A stretch of 64,000 nucleotides of DNA, from positions 1 to 64,000 of the forward strand of contig HF994471.1 in NCBI GenBank assembly GCA_000434195.1. Reading direction: 5' to 3'. Below, in pieces: positions 8,664 through 18,150 of this stretch (position 1 is the first letter of the stretch; each line of letters begins with the position of its first letter). A program made the translations under genes and the position numbers. The stretch is from Clostridium sp. CAG:780. GTDB lineage: Bacteria > Bacillota > Clostridia > TANB77 > CAG-508. A model generated the notes under the pieces. That model did no database searches. It saw nothing but the letters and a program-made list of their open reading frames with translations, and was not told the origin of the DNA.

Positions 8664-10259
8664 ATGAAACAAAACCCAAAGGGCTATGTATGTTTTGTGT
8701 TACATGCGCATTTGCCTTTTATATATCATCCTGAGAGTGAAGATTATTTGGAGGAGCAATGGCTTTTTGAAGCAATTTCAGAAACCTATATTCCCCTACT
8801 TTCGAATTTTAAGAAATTAGAAAATGAGCATGTGGATTTTAGAATTACTATGTCTATGACTCCACCTTTATTAAATATGCTTGATAACGAGCTATTGCAA
8901 GAAAGATACATTAAGTATTTGTTAAATCATATTGAGCTTGCTAAAAAAGAGATTGTCAGAAACGCTGATAATCCAGCTCTTAAAAACTTAGCTCAATATT
9001 ATGTTGATAGGTATTCTAATGATTTACATATGTTTAGAGATGTTTATGAATGTAATCTTATTAATGCTTTTAAGTATTTTCAAGATATTGGCGTTTTGGA
9101 GATTATTACTTGTGGTGCAACACACGGATATTTCCCTATTCTATATGTTAATGAAAAAACTGTTAAGGCTCAAATTGCAGTTGGTGTAAATTGTTATGAG
9201 AAGTATTTTGGAAAGAAACCTAGAGGAATTTGGCTTCCTGAATGTGGTTATATTCCCGAAGCTGATAAGTATTTAAAAGAGTTTGGAATTGAATATATCC
9301 TTACTGAGACTCATGGAATTTTATATGCTAATCCTATTCCTGTTTATGGGACTTTGGCTCCAATTGTTTCTCCTGAAGGAATTGTTGCTTTTGGTCGAGA
9401 TGTTGAATCTTCTCGACAAGTTTGGAGCTCTATTAATGGTTATCCAGGAGATTTTAATTATAGAGAATGGTATAGAGATATTGGTTATGATGCTCCATAT
9501 GATTATATTAAGCCTTATATTGCTTGTAATGGTGCAAGAGTTCCTACCGGTATTAAGTATTATCGTATTACTGGTAAGAATTGTGAGAAGGATTATTATA
9601 ATGTGCAATGGGCTCAGGATTCTGTCGAGAAGCAAGCTGGTCATTTCTTTGATTCTAGGCAAAAACAAATTACTGAGGCAGCTAATTTCACACAAAATCC
9701 ACCTATTATTTTATGTCCATATGATGCTGAATTGTATGGTCATTGGTGGTATGAAGGTCCAGACTGGCTTTATACTTTATTTAAGAAAATTTATTACGAT
9801 AAATGTGATTTTGATTTAATCACTCCTAGCGAATATATTGATAGATATCCTCAAATGCAGATTGCTACTCCTTGTAGATCTAGCTGGGGTGCAAATGGTT
9901 ATAGTGAAGTTTGGCTTAATCAAACTAATGATTATGCTCACAGACATTTACACTCTGCTGGAGATAAGATGGTAGAACTTGCTAATTTGTATCCAAACGA
10001 GCCTGTTGATTCGTTAAGAGGAAAAGCTTTGAATCAATGTGCTAGAGAACTTTTACTTATGCAAAGCAGTGATTGGCTATTTATTATTACTAATGGCACA
10101 ATGGTTGATTATGCTAAGAAAAGAATTAAAGAACATGTTGGAAGATTTACTAAATTGTATTTGCAGATAAAAAATGATAAGATTGATGAGAAATTTTTGG
10201 ATTCAATTAGTCAAATTGATTGCATCTTCCCTGAAATTGATTATAATATTTATAGATAA
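8664..10259 (+). CDS. GH57 family 1,4-alpha-glucan branching enzyme-like
   Basis: 531 residues. Family GH57 (beta/alpha)7-barrel enzyme; the subgroup suggests an alpha-1,4-glucan branching enzyme acting on glycogen-like polymers in the cytoplasm. Motifs: region 1 HAHLPF (14-19), region 3 WLPECGY with catalytic nucleophile Glu193, and region 4 YDAELYGHWW with general acid Asp354. A C-terminal helical domain with paired Trp residues (SSDWLF) also fits branching enzymes rather than amylopullulanases. Start chosen at the ATG at 8664 after GCAAGGAG; an earlier in-frame ATG would include this site. It lies downstream of the DUF4912 gene and ends at a strong terminator. Confidence 0.9.
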   Translation: MKQNPKGYVCFVLHAHLPFIYHPESEDYLEEQWLFEAISETYIPLLSNFKKLENEHVDFRITMSMTPPLLNMLDNELLQERYIKYLLNHIELAKKEIVRNADNPALKNLAQYYVDRYSNDLHMFRDVYECNLINAFKYFQDIGVLEIITCGATHGYFPILYVNEKTVKAQIAVGVNCYEKYFGKKPRGIWLPECGYIPEADKYLKEFGIEYILTETHGILYANPIPVYGTLAPIVSPEGIVAFGRDVESSRQVWSSINGYPGDFNYREWYRDIGYDAPYDYIKPYIACNGARVPTGIKYYRITGKNCEKDYYNVQWAQDSVEKQAGHFFDSRQKQITEAANFTQNPPIILCPYDAELYGHWWYEGPDWLYTLFKKIYYDKCDFDLITPSEYIDRYPQMQIATPCRSSWGANGYSEVWLNQTNDYAHRHLHSAGDKMVELANLYPNEPVDSLRGKALNQCARELLLMQSSDWLFIITNGTMVDYAKKRIKEHVGRFTKLYLQIKNDKIDEKFLDSISQIDCIFPEIDYNIYR

Positions 10260-10265
10260 ATCAAG

Positions 10266-10293
10266 CTGTTGGTGTTTTACCAACAGTTTTTTT
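10266..10293 (+). terminator. Terminator after the GH57 gene
   Basis: CTGTTGG (10266-10272) pairs with CCAACAG (10280-10286), with a 7-base loop, followed directly by seven T residues. Confidence 0.92.
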
Positions 10294-10385
10294 GTGTCAT
10301 TTTAAATTCTTTAGAATATTATGGTATATCAAATGTATTTTGGCTAATACTAATGTTATATTAGATTTGGAGGAAATGTTCTGTA

Positions 10386-11264
10386 ATGGTATCATTATGT
10401 ATTAAGACAACTAAAAACGATGTTGCTGATTTTTTAATGCAGAGTCTTGATAGTGTTGATTTGGATGATGTTGTTTTCGTTCAGAAGGAGTTTTCTAAAT
10501 ATATTAATGTTATTGTACATTATTTAGGAAATAATATTCCTGTTTTTTATAATGTAATCGCAGAACTTTTGACTGATTGTATTATTGCAAATTACGAGAG
10601 CTCTATTGTTTATAATTTGCTTGTTTTAAATTATTTTTATTTTTCTAATGATGATATTAATACAATTAAACATATTTGTTGTGATACTTTAAAAGATGAT
10701 ACTCCATTGAATAATAGTTGCACTATGAATGAACTTCTTGATAGAAAGGTATTGTTATCAAATGATGTTTTGAAATATGTTTCCTATAATAAGTCTTTGG
10801 TTCTTGATGGTTTTGTTAATTTTAGAATTAGAGATTATATAGATTGTTTAGATAATATCGTGGATTTTTCGGTTAGTCAGTTCATTATAAATAGAGAATA
10901 TGCAGAATTTATTGATTTGCTTAGAATGTATATTGATTCAAGAGAGCCTGAAGCTGAAATTGTACATTTGATTTACTTAAGTGGTGAATCTATTTTGTTA
11001 GATAAAAATAAAAATGTTATTTCTCTATCAAAAGAAAGCATGGATTCTAGATATTTATCTGATATTAGTTTTTCTTCTAATGACTATGCTTTGAATTCTT
11101 TGCTAGCACTGCTTCCCAGAAGGATTATTATTCATCTTATTGGTCCTTCTGACGATTTTATAGATACTATTAAGTTGATTTTTGAAAATAGAGTTTCTGT
11201 TTGTGAAGATTGTAATATATGTCAGACTTATAAGATTATGCAAGCAAAGAACAGTTCAAAATAA
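10386..11264 (+). CDS. YtxC-like putative sporulation protein
   Basis: 292 residues, no signal peptide or membrane helix. The overall layout (alpha/beta N-terminus, long helical middle, and a C-terminal IHLIGP segment followed by a Cys-rich NRVSVCEDCNIC end) resembles the YtxC family described as putative sporulation proteins in bacilli and clostridia. The three closely spaced Cys residues near the C-terminus could bind a metal. Molecular role unknown. It has its own unit: the GH57 terminator lies upstream, and an extended -10-like TGTTATATT is seen at 10354-10362. The GGAGG site is about 12 bases from the ATG, a rather long spacing. Confidence 0.6.
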   Translation: MVSLCIKTTKNDVADFLMQSLDSVDLDDVVFVQKEFSKYINVIVHYLGNNIPVFYNVIAELLTDCIIANYESSIVYNLLVLNYFYFSNDDINTIKHICCDTLKDDTPLNNSCTMNELLDRKVLLSNDVLKYVSYNKSLVLDGFVNFRIRDYIDCLDNIVDFSVSQFIINREYAEFIDLLRMYIDSREPEAEIVHLIYLSGESILLDKNKNVISLSKESMDSRYLSDISFSSNDYALNSLLALLPRRIIIHLIGPSDDFIDTIKLIFENRVSVCEDCNICQTYKIMQAKNSSK

Positions 11265-11287
11265 CAAAATTTAATAGCAAAGAGAAA

Positions 11288-11296
11288 TGTTATAAT
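11288..11296 (+). promoter_or_regulatory. Extended -10 element ahead of the hairpin RNA
   Basis: TGTTATAAT matches an extended -10 promoter exactly and would start a transcript near 11303, about 28 bases before the long hairpin. No good -35 is visible 17 bases upstream, which is usual for extended -10 promoters. A perfect TTGACA at 11305-11310 has no properly spaced -10. Confidence 0.45.
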
Positions 11297-11325
11297 TAAA
11301 ATAATTGACAATAACAAATCCAAAC

Positions 11326-11480
11326 GAAAAAGGAATGCTATATTTATTTTGAGTACAAACTTGTGTTGGGACCGACAAGGTAGCAAATGTAAGAAAATCA
11401 GCAAAGCCTTGCTGGTTTTCTTTATACATTTGGTTCGCAGTTGGGATTTGTACGCTAAAATAAATATACATTCCTTTTAT
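11326..11480 (+). ncRNA. Candidate structured RNA: long interrupted hairpin
   Basis: The stretch folds into one long hairpin. The outer stem pairs 11331-11337 with 11469-11475, 11339-11350 with 11457-11468 and 11353-11359 with 11447-11453, that is 26 Watson-Crick pairs interrupted by one bulge and one small internal loop. The inner stem pairs 11385-11391 with 11425-11431 and 11392-11404 with 11409-11421 around a 4-base loop. Between them lies a GC-richer unpaired region (11360-11384 and 11432-11446) holding GGGACCGACAAGG, which can form a small CTTGT/ACAAG hairpin, and two copies of GTTGGG. Outer stem, internal bubble and terminal stem resemble 6S RNA in plan; a raiA-type RNA is also possible. 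No coding frame explains the pairing. Strand is uncertain: plus is favoured by the extended -10, while on the minus strand the stem is followed by TTTTT. Confidence 0.5.
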
Positions 11481-11519
11481 AAAATCCTTTTTATGTTGTA
11501 GTTTGTTATTTCGAATTTT

Positions 11520-11831
11520 TTATATTTTTGCATCAAATGTATAGACATTTTCATATCCTTCTTGTAGTAATATTTCTTTTGCCATTCTACTTCTTTTTCC
11601 TGTTTTACAATATAACAAAATCACTTCATCCGGATCTATAATTTCATTTTTGATATTGTCCATCTCGTATAAAGGTATATTTATGGCTCCTTTGACGTGC
11701 TTTGATTTATATTCTTCTGGATTTCTTACGTCTATTATTATTCCATTATGTCTTTTGTAAATAGATATTGCTTCTTCATATGAAAGGTCACTTCTGTCTA
11801 TTCTAAAAAATCTACACAGCTTTTTAAACAT
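11520..11831 (-). CDS. Single-domain rhodanese-like protein
   Basis: 103 residues. Rhodanese-fold protein that carries sulfur as a Cys persulfide. Residues 17-100 hold the fold: the IIIDVRNPEEY segment, the HVKGAINIP segment typical of the family, and the active-site loop with Cys75 in LLYCKTGKRS. The loop sequence resembles thiosulfate sulfurtransferase-type (PspE/GlpE) members. There is a basic N-terminal extension without signal peptide. It follows secF, but a strong terminator separates them. Confidence 0.88.
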   Translation of the reverse strand: MFKKLCRFFRIDRSDLSYEEAISIYKRHNGIIIDVRNPEEYKSKHVKGAINIPLYEMDNIKNEIIDPDEVILLYCKTGKRSRMAKEILLQEGYENVYTFDAKI

Positions 11832-11853
11832 ATAAATTCCCCCTTTTGTAACA

Positions 11854-11893
11854 AAAAAAAATGTTACTAATAATATATTCTATTATTAGTAAC
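11854..11893 (-). terminator. Strong terminator after secF
   Basis: Perfect 13-bp inverted repeat, GTTACTAATAATA (11863-11875) with TATTATTAGTAAC (11881-11893), 5-base loop. On the minus strand it is followed by ATTTTTTTTTG. It closes the long queA-to-secF operon. Confidence 0.93.
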
Positions 11894-11902
11894 TAATTTT
11901 TG

Positions 11903-12538
11903 TTATTTTTGTTGCTCTTTGTTTTGTTCTATTTTGTTTAAATAAACTATGTTTAACATTATTGATGCAATGTATATTAATATTGCAATTACTACTGTTA
12001 ATCTATTTACTGGTATTCTTGTTACTGCATAGAAGCCTGCAAATATTGCTTGTGGTGCAACCATGTTCATTAATGTGTTGTATAGTACTTGCCAAATTCC
12101 TAGTTTTCTGAATGCTATCATTACATATACTATTGTAATAGCACTTACTATTGCAACTGGCACAATGTATGGTTTTACTATGTCTCTTAGTCTTACGTTT
12201 GATTGTCTTGTAACTAGTACGTTTGAAAGTTCATTGCTTATCTCGAACTTTTCGTTTATTTTTTCATTTAATGTTTTTATTTGTTCTTCCGAAGCTTCTT
12301 TTACTGTTATTTGAACCATATCTTTGTATAGTTCTACATATTGGATTTGTGTATTTTGTTTTTCAAATACTTCGTTTGTTATTGCTTTTATGTCTTTTAG
12401 ATCAAATTCTTTTCCTATTTTAATGCTTATTTGTGTTGTCTCTGAATATTTTGTACCTACGTTAAATCCTATTGTTGCTACTATTATCACACCAGCAATT
12501 ATTAGGCACATTAATACTATTTGAATTATTTTTTTCAT
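11903..12538 (-). CDS. secF: SecF-like protein translocase subunit, short and divergent
   Basis: 211 residues; SecF of most bacteria is about 290-310. An N-terminal helix (4-27) precedes an extracytoplasmic domain (about 30-110) that has the VGTKYSETTQISIKIG segment corresponding to the P1 base of SecF. Two to four membrane helices follow (about 120-205). The usual Gly-Gly pair of the G-x-D-F-x-G-G motif is not recognisable, and the helix bundle looks shortened. Identity rests strongly on context: it lies 27 bases after secD, in the yajC-TIGR04086-secD-secF order. SecDF assists SecYEG using the proton gradient; whether this reduced version couples to protons is open. Confidence 0.75.
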   Translation of the reverse strand: MKKIIQIVLMCLIIAGVIIVATIGFNVGTKYSETTQISIKIGKEFDLKDIKAITNEVFEKQNTQIQYVELYKDMVQITVKEASEEQIKTLNEKINEKFEISNELSNVLVTRQSNVRLRDIVKPYIVPVAIVSAITIVYVMIAFRKLGIWQVLYNTLMNMVAPQAIFAGFYAVTRIPVNRLTVVIAILIYIASIMLNIVYLNKIEQNKEQQK

Positions 12539-12565
12539 TTTAGTTTCCTTTCCAATTTCATATAT

Positions 12566-13885
12566 TTATTTCTTTTTGTTCTTTTTGGTTATATAAAATT
12601 TTGTAGCTAATATTATTGCATTATATACTACCATTATTAATATTGCCCAGAATAGTACCATTCCAATGCTTGCTATTTGCTCCCATTTTATTAATGCAAA
12701 TATTACTGACATTATTAGTATTGGTGCTATTGTTTTTGCTGAGTTGCTCATTACATTTTTTACATTTTTGTTGACTGTTGCTTCGTCTGTGTCTTTGTTG
12801 TATTGTTTGATTACTAGCATTGTAATTACGTATTCAATTATTGTTGCTATTGCAATTCCTGCAATTCCTGTTAATGTAAGTGTAACTTTTCCATATCTTA
12901 TTGCTAATAGTAATAGTGCTAAGAAACCTACATTTGCTAATGCTCCTAATATTCCATTTGCTTTGTATTTGATTATCATATATATTAACATTATAGCAAA
13001 TATTGAAGCTAATACTATTGTTGCTATTTTTAAGGTATTTTCTGTTATATCTGAATATTCAAATCTGTTAATATCTACACTATATTTTATTGGTAAAGGT
13101 TCTGTGTTTAGGAATACGCTTATATTTGATGCTTGTTTTAGATAGTTTTGAATATCTGTTGCGTCTGTTGTTGTTCCCAATGGTATTTGCATTATTCCAT
13201 CTGTCATCTCTTCTCCAAAGTATGTTGTCATTATTGTTTGGTCATCTATTGACATTTTTACTTTTTTGGTTGTGTCATTGCCTTCACTATCTGTTGATTT
13301 TATATATGTTTTTGATACTTCTTGTAATTTTGAACTACCTTCTTTGTTGAATTCTATTACTAGATATACTGTTGTTCCAGCTGAGCTTGTACCATATTGT
13401 ATACTTGCTTTTTTTAGGCTATTGTTGTCTAATAATACTTCACTTGTTTCGTCATCTGTCATTGTAAATTTTCCTTGCATTCCTGTATATTCTGCAAAGT
13501 AATCTGTTGTTGCATCTTCTGGTATTTCTATGTCTATTTCTCCAGTTGCATCGTCTAACCTTACTAGATAATCACTTATTTCTAAGAATTTAAGTCTTTC
13601 TTCTATTATTTCTTTTGATTTAATGTAATTATCATAAGTACGCATGTCCTCTGCATTTGTGTCATCTACTTTTGCAACTATGTGTCTTGCTCCATATAAA
13701 TCCATACCTAATTCATAGTCTGGAATTATATTTTTCATAGCATTTTGTTCTAGTTTAAAAATTCCTACAAATGATCCAAGTGATACTAACATTATAATTA
13801 TTATTGTTAAGATTCTTCCTAATATTTTTAGTGATATTTTGTTGTTTTGTTTCTTTTTCTTTGTTTTCAATTTATTTTCCTCCAT
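12566..13885 (-). CDS. secD: SecD protein translocase subunit
   Basis: 439 residues. Membrane protein that helps pull exported proteins out of SecYEG. It has an N-terminal helix (about 22-43), a P1 domain starting with LGMDLYGARHIV (a divergent form of the LGLDLRGG motif), a variable head domain, and a C-terminal bundle of five to six helices (from about residue 290) including the ALANVGFLALLLLAIRYG stretch. It is followed by secF after 27 bases and preceded 3 bases upstream by the HD-domain gene, so these are translationally close. AGGAAAATAAATTG-type spacing and the ATG at 13885 fit. Confidence 0.88.
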   Translation of the reverse strand: MEENKLKTKKKKQNNKISLKILGRILTIIIIMLVSLGSFVGIFKLEQNAMKNIIPDYELGMDLYGARHIVAKVDDTNAEDMRTYDNYIKSKEIIEERLKFLEISDYLVRLDDATGEIDIEIPEDATTDYFAEYTGMQGKFTMTDDETSEVLLDNNSLKKASIQYGTSSAGTTVYLVIEFNKEGSSKLQEVSKTYIKSTDSEGNDTTKKVKMSIDDQTIMTTYFGEEMTDGIMQIPLGTTTDATDIQNYLKQASNISVFLNTEPLPIKYSVDINRFEYSDITENTLKIATIVLASIFAIMLIYMIIKYKANGILGALANVGFLALLLLAIRYGKVTLTLTGIAGIAIATIIEYVITMLVIKQYNKDTDEATVNKNVKNVMSNSAKTIAPILIMSVIFALIKWEQIASIGMVLFWAILIMVVYNAIILATKFYITKKNKKK

Positions 13886-13888
13886 TTT

Positions 13889-14548
13889 TTACATTAATTT
13901 TATATCGTTAATAAGTAGTTCAAACCATATATTTAAAAATTTTGCTGCATATTTGCTCATCATTGTTCTATCTAAGAATATTTCAAAATAGTCTAGTACA
14001 GAGCATATCTTTCTGTCTACTGTCAAGCTTAATGTTACTTTTCTTTCTTCTGTGTTCATTATAAAGTCTGCATTTGTAACTGCATAGTTTACTTTATCAT
14101 GTTTATCAAATGTAGACATGTTTTGATTTCGCACTCTGTCTCTATGAACATCTGATTTATCTGCTAATATTAATGCAGCTGATATGTCACTAACAGCTGT
14201 GCCTGTTGCTTCGTCATGGTTTCCTATTGCCATCATTATCTCCGCTCTATCTTCCATGTCCATTCCCATTTCTTTTAAGATTTGGTATGCTAGTATTGCT
14301 CCTGAGTGTGCATGATCTGTTCTATTTACAGCATTTCCTATATCATGCATATAGCCTGCTATTCTTGCTAATTCTATTCTGTGTTCATCATAACCTAAGT
14401 TTTTTAATACTTCTGTTGCCCTATTTGACACAATGTTTATGTGTCTCATTGAATGTTCTGTATATCCTAATACATCCAATTGTTTTTGAGAAGTTAATAT
14501 TAGATTGTTTATTTCGCTATTGTTTTTCACGTCTTCAAATGTTACCAT
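13889..14548 (-). CDS. HD-domain phosphohydrolase
   Basis: 219 residues, cytoplasmic. Metal-dependent HD superfamily hydrolase. Visible ligands: His38 region in SMRHINIVS, the MHDIG motif (His-Asp, about residues 68-69), then HAHSG and the GNHDE stretch, and a distal Asp in LADKSDVHRDR. This pattern matches the HD proteins that act on nucleotides or cyclic dinucleotides, but the substrate is unknown. It overlaps nothing and lies 3 bases before secD in the same operon, a position in which HD proteins occur in several clostridial sec clusters. Confidence 0.8.
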   Translation of the reverse strand: MVTFEDVKNNSEINNLILTSQKQLDVLGYTEHSMRHINIVSNRATEVLKNLGYDEHRIELARIAGYMHDIGNAVNRTDHAHSGAILAYQILKEMGMDMEDRAEIMMAIGNHDEATGTAVSDISAALILADKSDVHRDRVRNQNMSTFDKHDKVNYAVTNADFIMNTEERKVTLSLTVDRKICSVLDYFEIFLDRTMMSKYAAKFLNIWFELLINDIKLM

Positions 14549-14623
14549 ATTTTCCTCCGTACCGCTTAATTTTACTCTATTTGCAATAAAATATCAACTG
14601 TTTTGCAGGATTTTTAGAAAATT

Positions 14624-15046
14624 TTATCTATTTTTTATATTGACTCCTATTATGCCACCTAACATTCCAGCTATTATTGCAGATGCTATTAATATTATGC
14701 TATTTATAGTTATTCCAAAATTTCCTTTTGCTATACTTGATATTATATAAATTGTTAATATATATATTAATCCAACTAATGCTCCATTGATTATTCCCTT
14801 TTTTTCTATTTTGGATACACTTATTATACTTCCTGCTAGTATGCTTATTGCTGTTACTGCTGTTATAACTGGTATCATTGTTTTTTCCGGTATGTTAGTA
14901 TACGCTAATATTAGAGAAAATATCAATAAGCATATAATTGTTAATATAATCGACAATATACTTCCTTTTATTATTCTTACAAAATTGCTATCTTCTTTTG
15001 TCTTTCTCTCACTTACCATGTTTTTGGTTATATCTTTTACATTCAT
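14624..15046 (-). CDS. TIGR04086-family membrane protein
   Basis: 140 residues with four predicted membrane helices (about 27-48, 57-77, 86-106, 112-134) and a charged cytoplasmic N-terminus. The pattern, with the GxxxGxxxGLIY and AGMLGGIIGVN segments and its place directly after yajC, matches the TIGR04086 family, which occurs in the tgt-yajC-sec cluster of Clostridia. Its function is not known. The ribosome binding site GGAGG is inside the arm of a long hairpin (see the entry at 15052), so translation may be restrained. Confidence 0.8.
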   Translation of the reverse strand: MNVKDITKNMVSERKTKEDSNFVRIIKGSILSIILTIICLLIFSLILAYTNIPEKTMIPVITAVTAISILAGSIISVSKIEKKGIINGALVGLIYILTIYIISSIAKGNFGITINSIILIASAIIAGMLGGIIGVNIKNR

Positions 15047-15051
15047 ATAAA

Positions 15052-15100
15052 AACCTCCAATTATAATTAATATAATACATATATATTATAATTGAAGGTT
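15052..15100 (-). terminator. Hairpin that contains the ribosome binding site of the TIGR04086 gene
   Basis: The arm 15052-15067 pairs with 15085-15100 at 15 of 16 positions. Read on the minus strand, the hairpin ends with GGAGGTT and runs straight into TTTTTATATG, where ATG is the TIGR04086 start. The structure therefore looks like an intrinsic terminator and at the same time sequesters the GGAGG of the next gene. Confidence 0.7.
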
Positions 15101-15120
15101 TTTTATGTTTGTTTTATTAT

Positions 15121-15435
15121 TTATTTTTTTGGTTCATTTTTGTCTTTGTTTATTTCTTCTTTATCGTCTTCCCATTTTCTTGTATCTAAACCTGCAATCG
15201 CCCACTTTTCTATTGATACTTTTTGCATTGTTGGGTTTACTTTTAGTATAACTCTGTCCTCTAATACTTCGTCTACAATTCCAGTTAGTCCTGCATATGT
15301 TATTATTTTATCATCTTTTTTTATTTCTGATTGCATTTTTTTAGTTTCTTTTTCTTGGCTTTTTCTTTGAGTCTCTGCTATATAGAAAATTACTAATATA
15401 ATTATTATTGTTACTATAAATTTAACGTATTCCAT
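15121..15435 (-). CDS. yajC: YajC, Sec translocase accessory subunit
   Basis: 104 residues. Small membrane protein of the SecDF-YajC complex. It has one N-terminal helix (3-21) and a cytoplasmic beta domain with KKDDKIITYAGLTGIVDEV, which corresponds to the family's L-K-x-G-D-x-V-x-T-x-G-G-x-x-G core. I start at the ATG at 15435, which has an AGAGGGAG ribosome binding site; a longer frame upstream overlaps the preceding gene and lacks support. The C-terminal tail is Lys/Glu-rich. Position between tgt and secD is the standard one. Confidence 0.92.
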   Translation of the reverse strand: MEYVKFIVTIIIILVIFYIAETQRKSQEKETKKMQSEIKKDDKIITYAGLTGIVDEVLEDRVILKVNPTMQKVSIEKWAIAGLDTRKWEDDKEEINKDKNEPKK

Positions 15436-15451
15436 ATTCTCCCTCTTTTTA

Positions 15452-16945
15452 TTAATTTGCTGAATTTTGAGTATTACTTGTCTGGTTATTATTTTCACTG
15501 TTTTCTGTATTTGTCTGTTGATTTGTTGTCGTATTTTCATTGTTTGCATTTGAATTACTTGGATTATTGTTATTTTCTTCGTTTATTGGTTGTACTCCAA
15601 CAGCTGTTTTTATATAGTTTATAACATGCATTCTATTTCCTTGGTATGTTAGATAATATTCTTTGTTTCCACCTGATATTATAGAATATACATTATCAAC
15701 TGCCACCTCAATTAGCATTTTACCTGTTTTTTTATAATAATCCGGACCAAATATTCCGTATAATTTATCTTTGCATACTACTATTGCTTCATATTCTGGA
15801 ATTAATAGAACACTATTTATTGATGTATCTTTGCTGTTTATTATCTTGCATCCCAAAGAATCATATTCTACTGGCATTACAGAGTTTCCATTTACATCTA
15901 ATAATCCCCATTTTTGGTCTTTTTTGACTGGTATATATTTATTGTATAACAGATAGTCGTTTTCAATGTCATCTTCAGCAAAACTTCGAACATCCTCTAG
16001 TCCTATACTGTCATATTCTAAATATACTACAATCTGACCTTTTTTGTTTACTATTCCATACTTGTTATCTTTTGATACTATATAAAGTCCTGTTTCTTCA
16101 TTTATTAAATTTATGCTATTATATAAAGGTTCTATTCTTGTTTGTGCATTTGAATCTATTATTCCAACTTTTCCATCATCTGTCACTACCAAGAATTCTT
16201 GTGAACTTTCTATAAAGGTTATTTCTCTATACTTTTTACCTATTATTGTTTCTCCTGTAACTTTATTAACTCCAAGTTTTCCTGATTCATTTTGTACTAG
16301 TATCATGTCGTATAGTACGGGTTTTTTGTTCTCGTAGCTTAAATCATCAATTTTAACTGCATCTGCTGTTTTGCTTGTATAATTTTCTAGTAAATATTGT
16401 AGTGTATATATTTTTATAGTATTGTTCGAGCTATTATATGAAGCAACAAAGTTAAATCCTTTTTCTGCTCCTTCCAGTGTTGTATATAGTTCTCCATCTA
16501 TTTGTTTTACTGGTTTTTTTAGTGTGAAGTACTCATAGTCACTTTTATATGAAGAATCTGTTTTATCTATTAATTTTTTATACATTGTATTTGAACCTAA
16601 TATATATGATGCTGTCTCATAATTGTTATCTACATAGCATTTTGATGTATCTTCATCAAATCTGTGTTTATATTCTCCATTATTCTTTGTGTAGCCTAAC
16701 TTTTTAGCTAGTCCACTTATTGAAACATATACATCATCGTCTTCTATTGAAAATAGTGAAACTGATGAGCTTGCATTTTTTCCATCTATATATACTTTTA
16801 ATTCTTTATTTTTTAGATAATATATTGTACAGACTATTCCTATTGCTAAAAATAATAATATTACCATCAGTATTATTATTATTTTGATTATTTTTTTGTC
16901 ATTTACTTTGCTGTTTCTAAATTGGTTTTCTCCATATAAATCCAT
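15452..16945 (-). CDS. Membrane-anchored WG-repeat protein
   Basis: 497 residues. Basic N-terminus, one membrane helix (about 20-44), an extracellular copper-amine-oxidase-N-like region (about 48-175, with the VYIDGK and GLAKKLGY pattern), then a series of WG-type beta repeats (about 215-430) seen as W/V-G-(I/L/V)-x-(D/N) units such as KVGIID, KYGIVN and KWGLLD with Tyr-Asp-Ser turns, and a low-complexity Asn/Thr/Gln tail (about 455-497). It is probably anchored outside the membrane and involved in cell-surface interactions; no substrate can be inferred. It lies inside the tgt-yajC operon, 20 bases after tgt and 16 before yajC, an insertion compared with the common gene order. Confidence 0.8.
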   Translation of the reverse strand: MDLYGENQFRNSKVNDKKIIKIIIILMVILLFLAIGIVCTIYYLKNKELKVYIDGKNASSSVSLFSIEDDDVYVSISGLAKKLGYTKNNGEYKHRFDEDTSKCYVDNNYETASYILGSNTMYKKLIDKTDSSYKSDYEYFTLKKPVKQIDGELYTTLEGAEKGFNFVASYNSSNNTIKIYTLQYLLENYTSKTADAVKIDDLSYENKKPVLYDMILVQNESGKLGVNKVTGETIIGKKYREITFIESSQEFLVVTDDGKVGIIDSNAQTRIEPLYNSINLINEETGLYIVSKDNKYGIVNKKGQIVVYLEYDSIGLEDVRSFAEDDIENDYLLYNKYIPVKKDQKWGLLDVNGNSVMPVEYDSLGCKIINSKDTSINSVLLIPEYEAIVVCKDKLYGIFGPDYYKKTGKMLIEVAVDNVYSIISGGNKEYYLTYQGNRMHVINYIKTAVGVQPINEENNNNPSNSNANNENTTTNQQTNTENSENNNQTSNTQNSAN

Positions 16946-16965
16946 CTATTTTTCCCCCTACTTTT

Positions 16966-18150
<1,185 letters not shown>

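Noticed and set aside
11305..11344. TTGACA (11305-11310) with TATATT (11339-11344) as a promoter
   Set aside because: The 28-base spacing is too long.
11271..11471. A 66-codon minus-strand frame over the hairpin RNA
   Set aside because: No ribosome binding site, no similarity, and the base pairing explains the sequence better.
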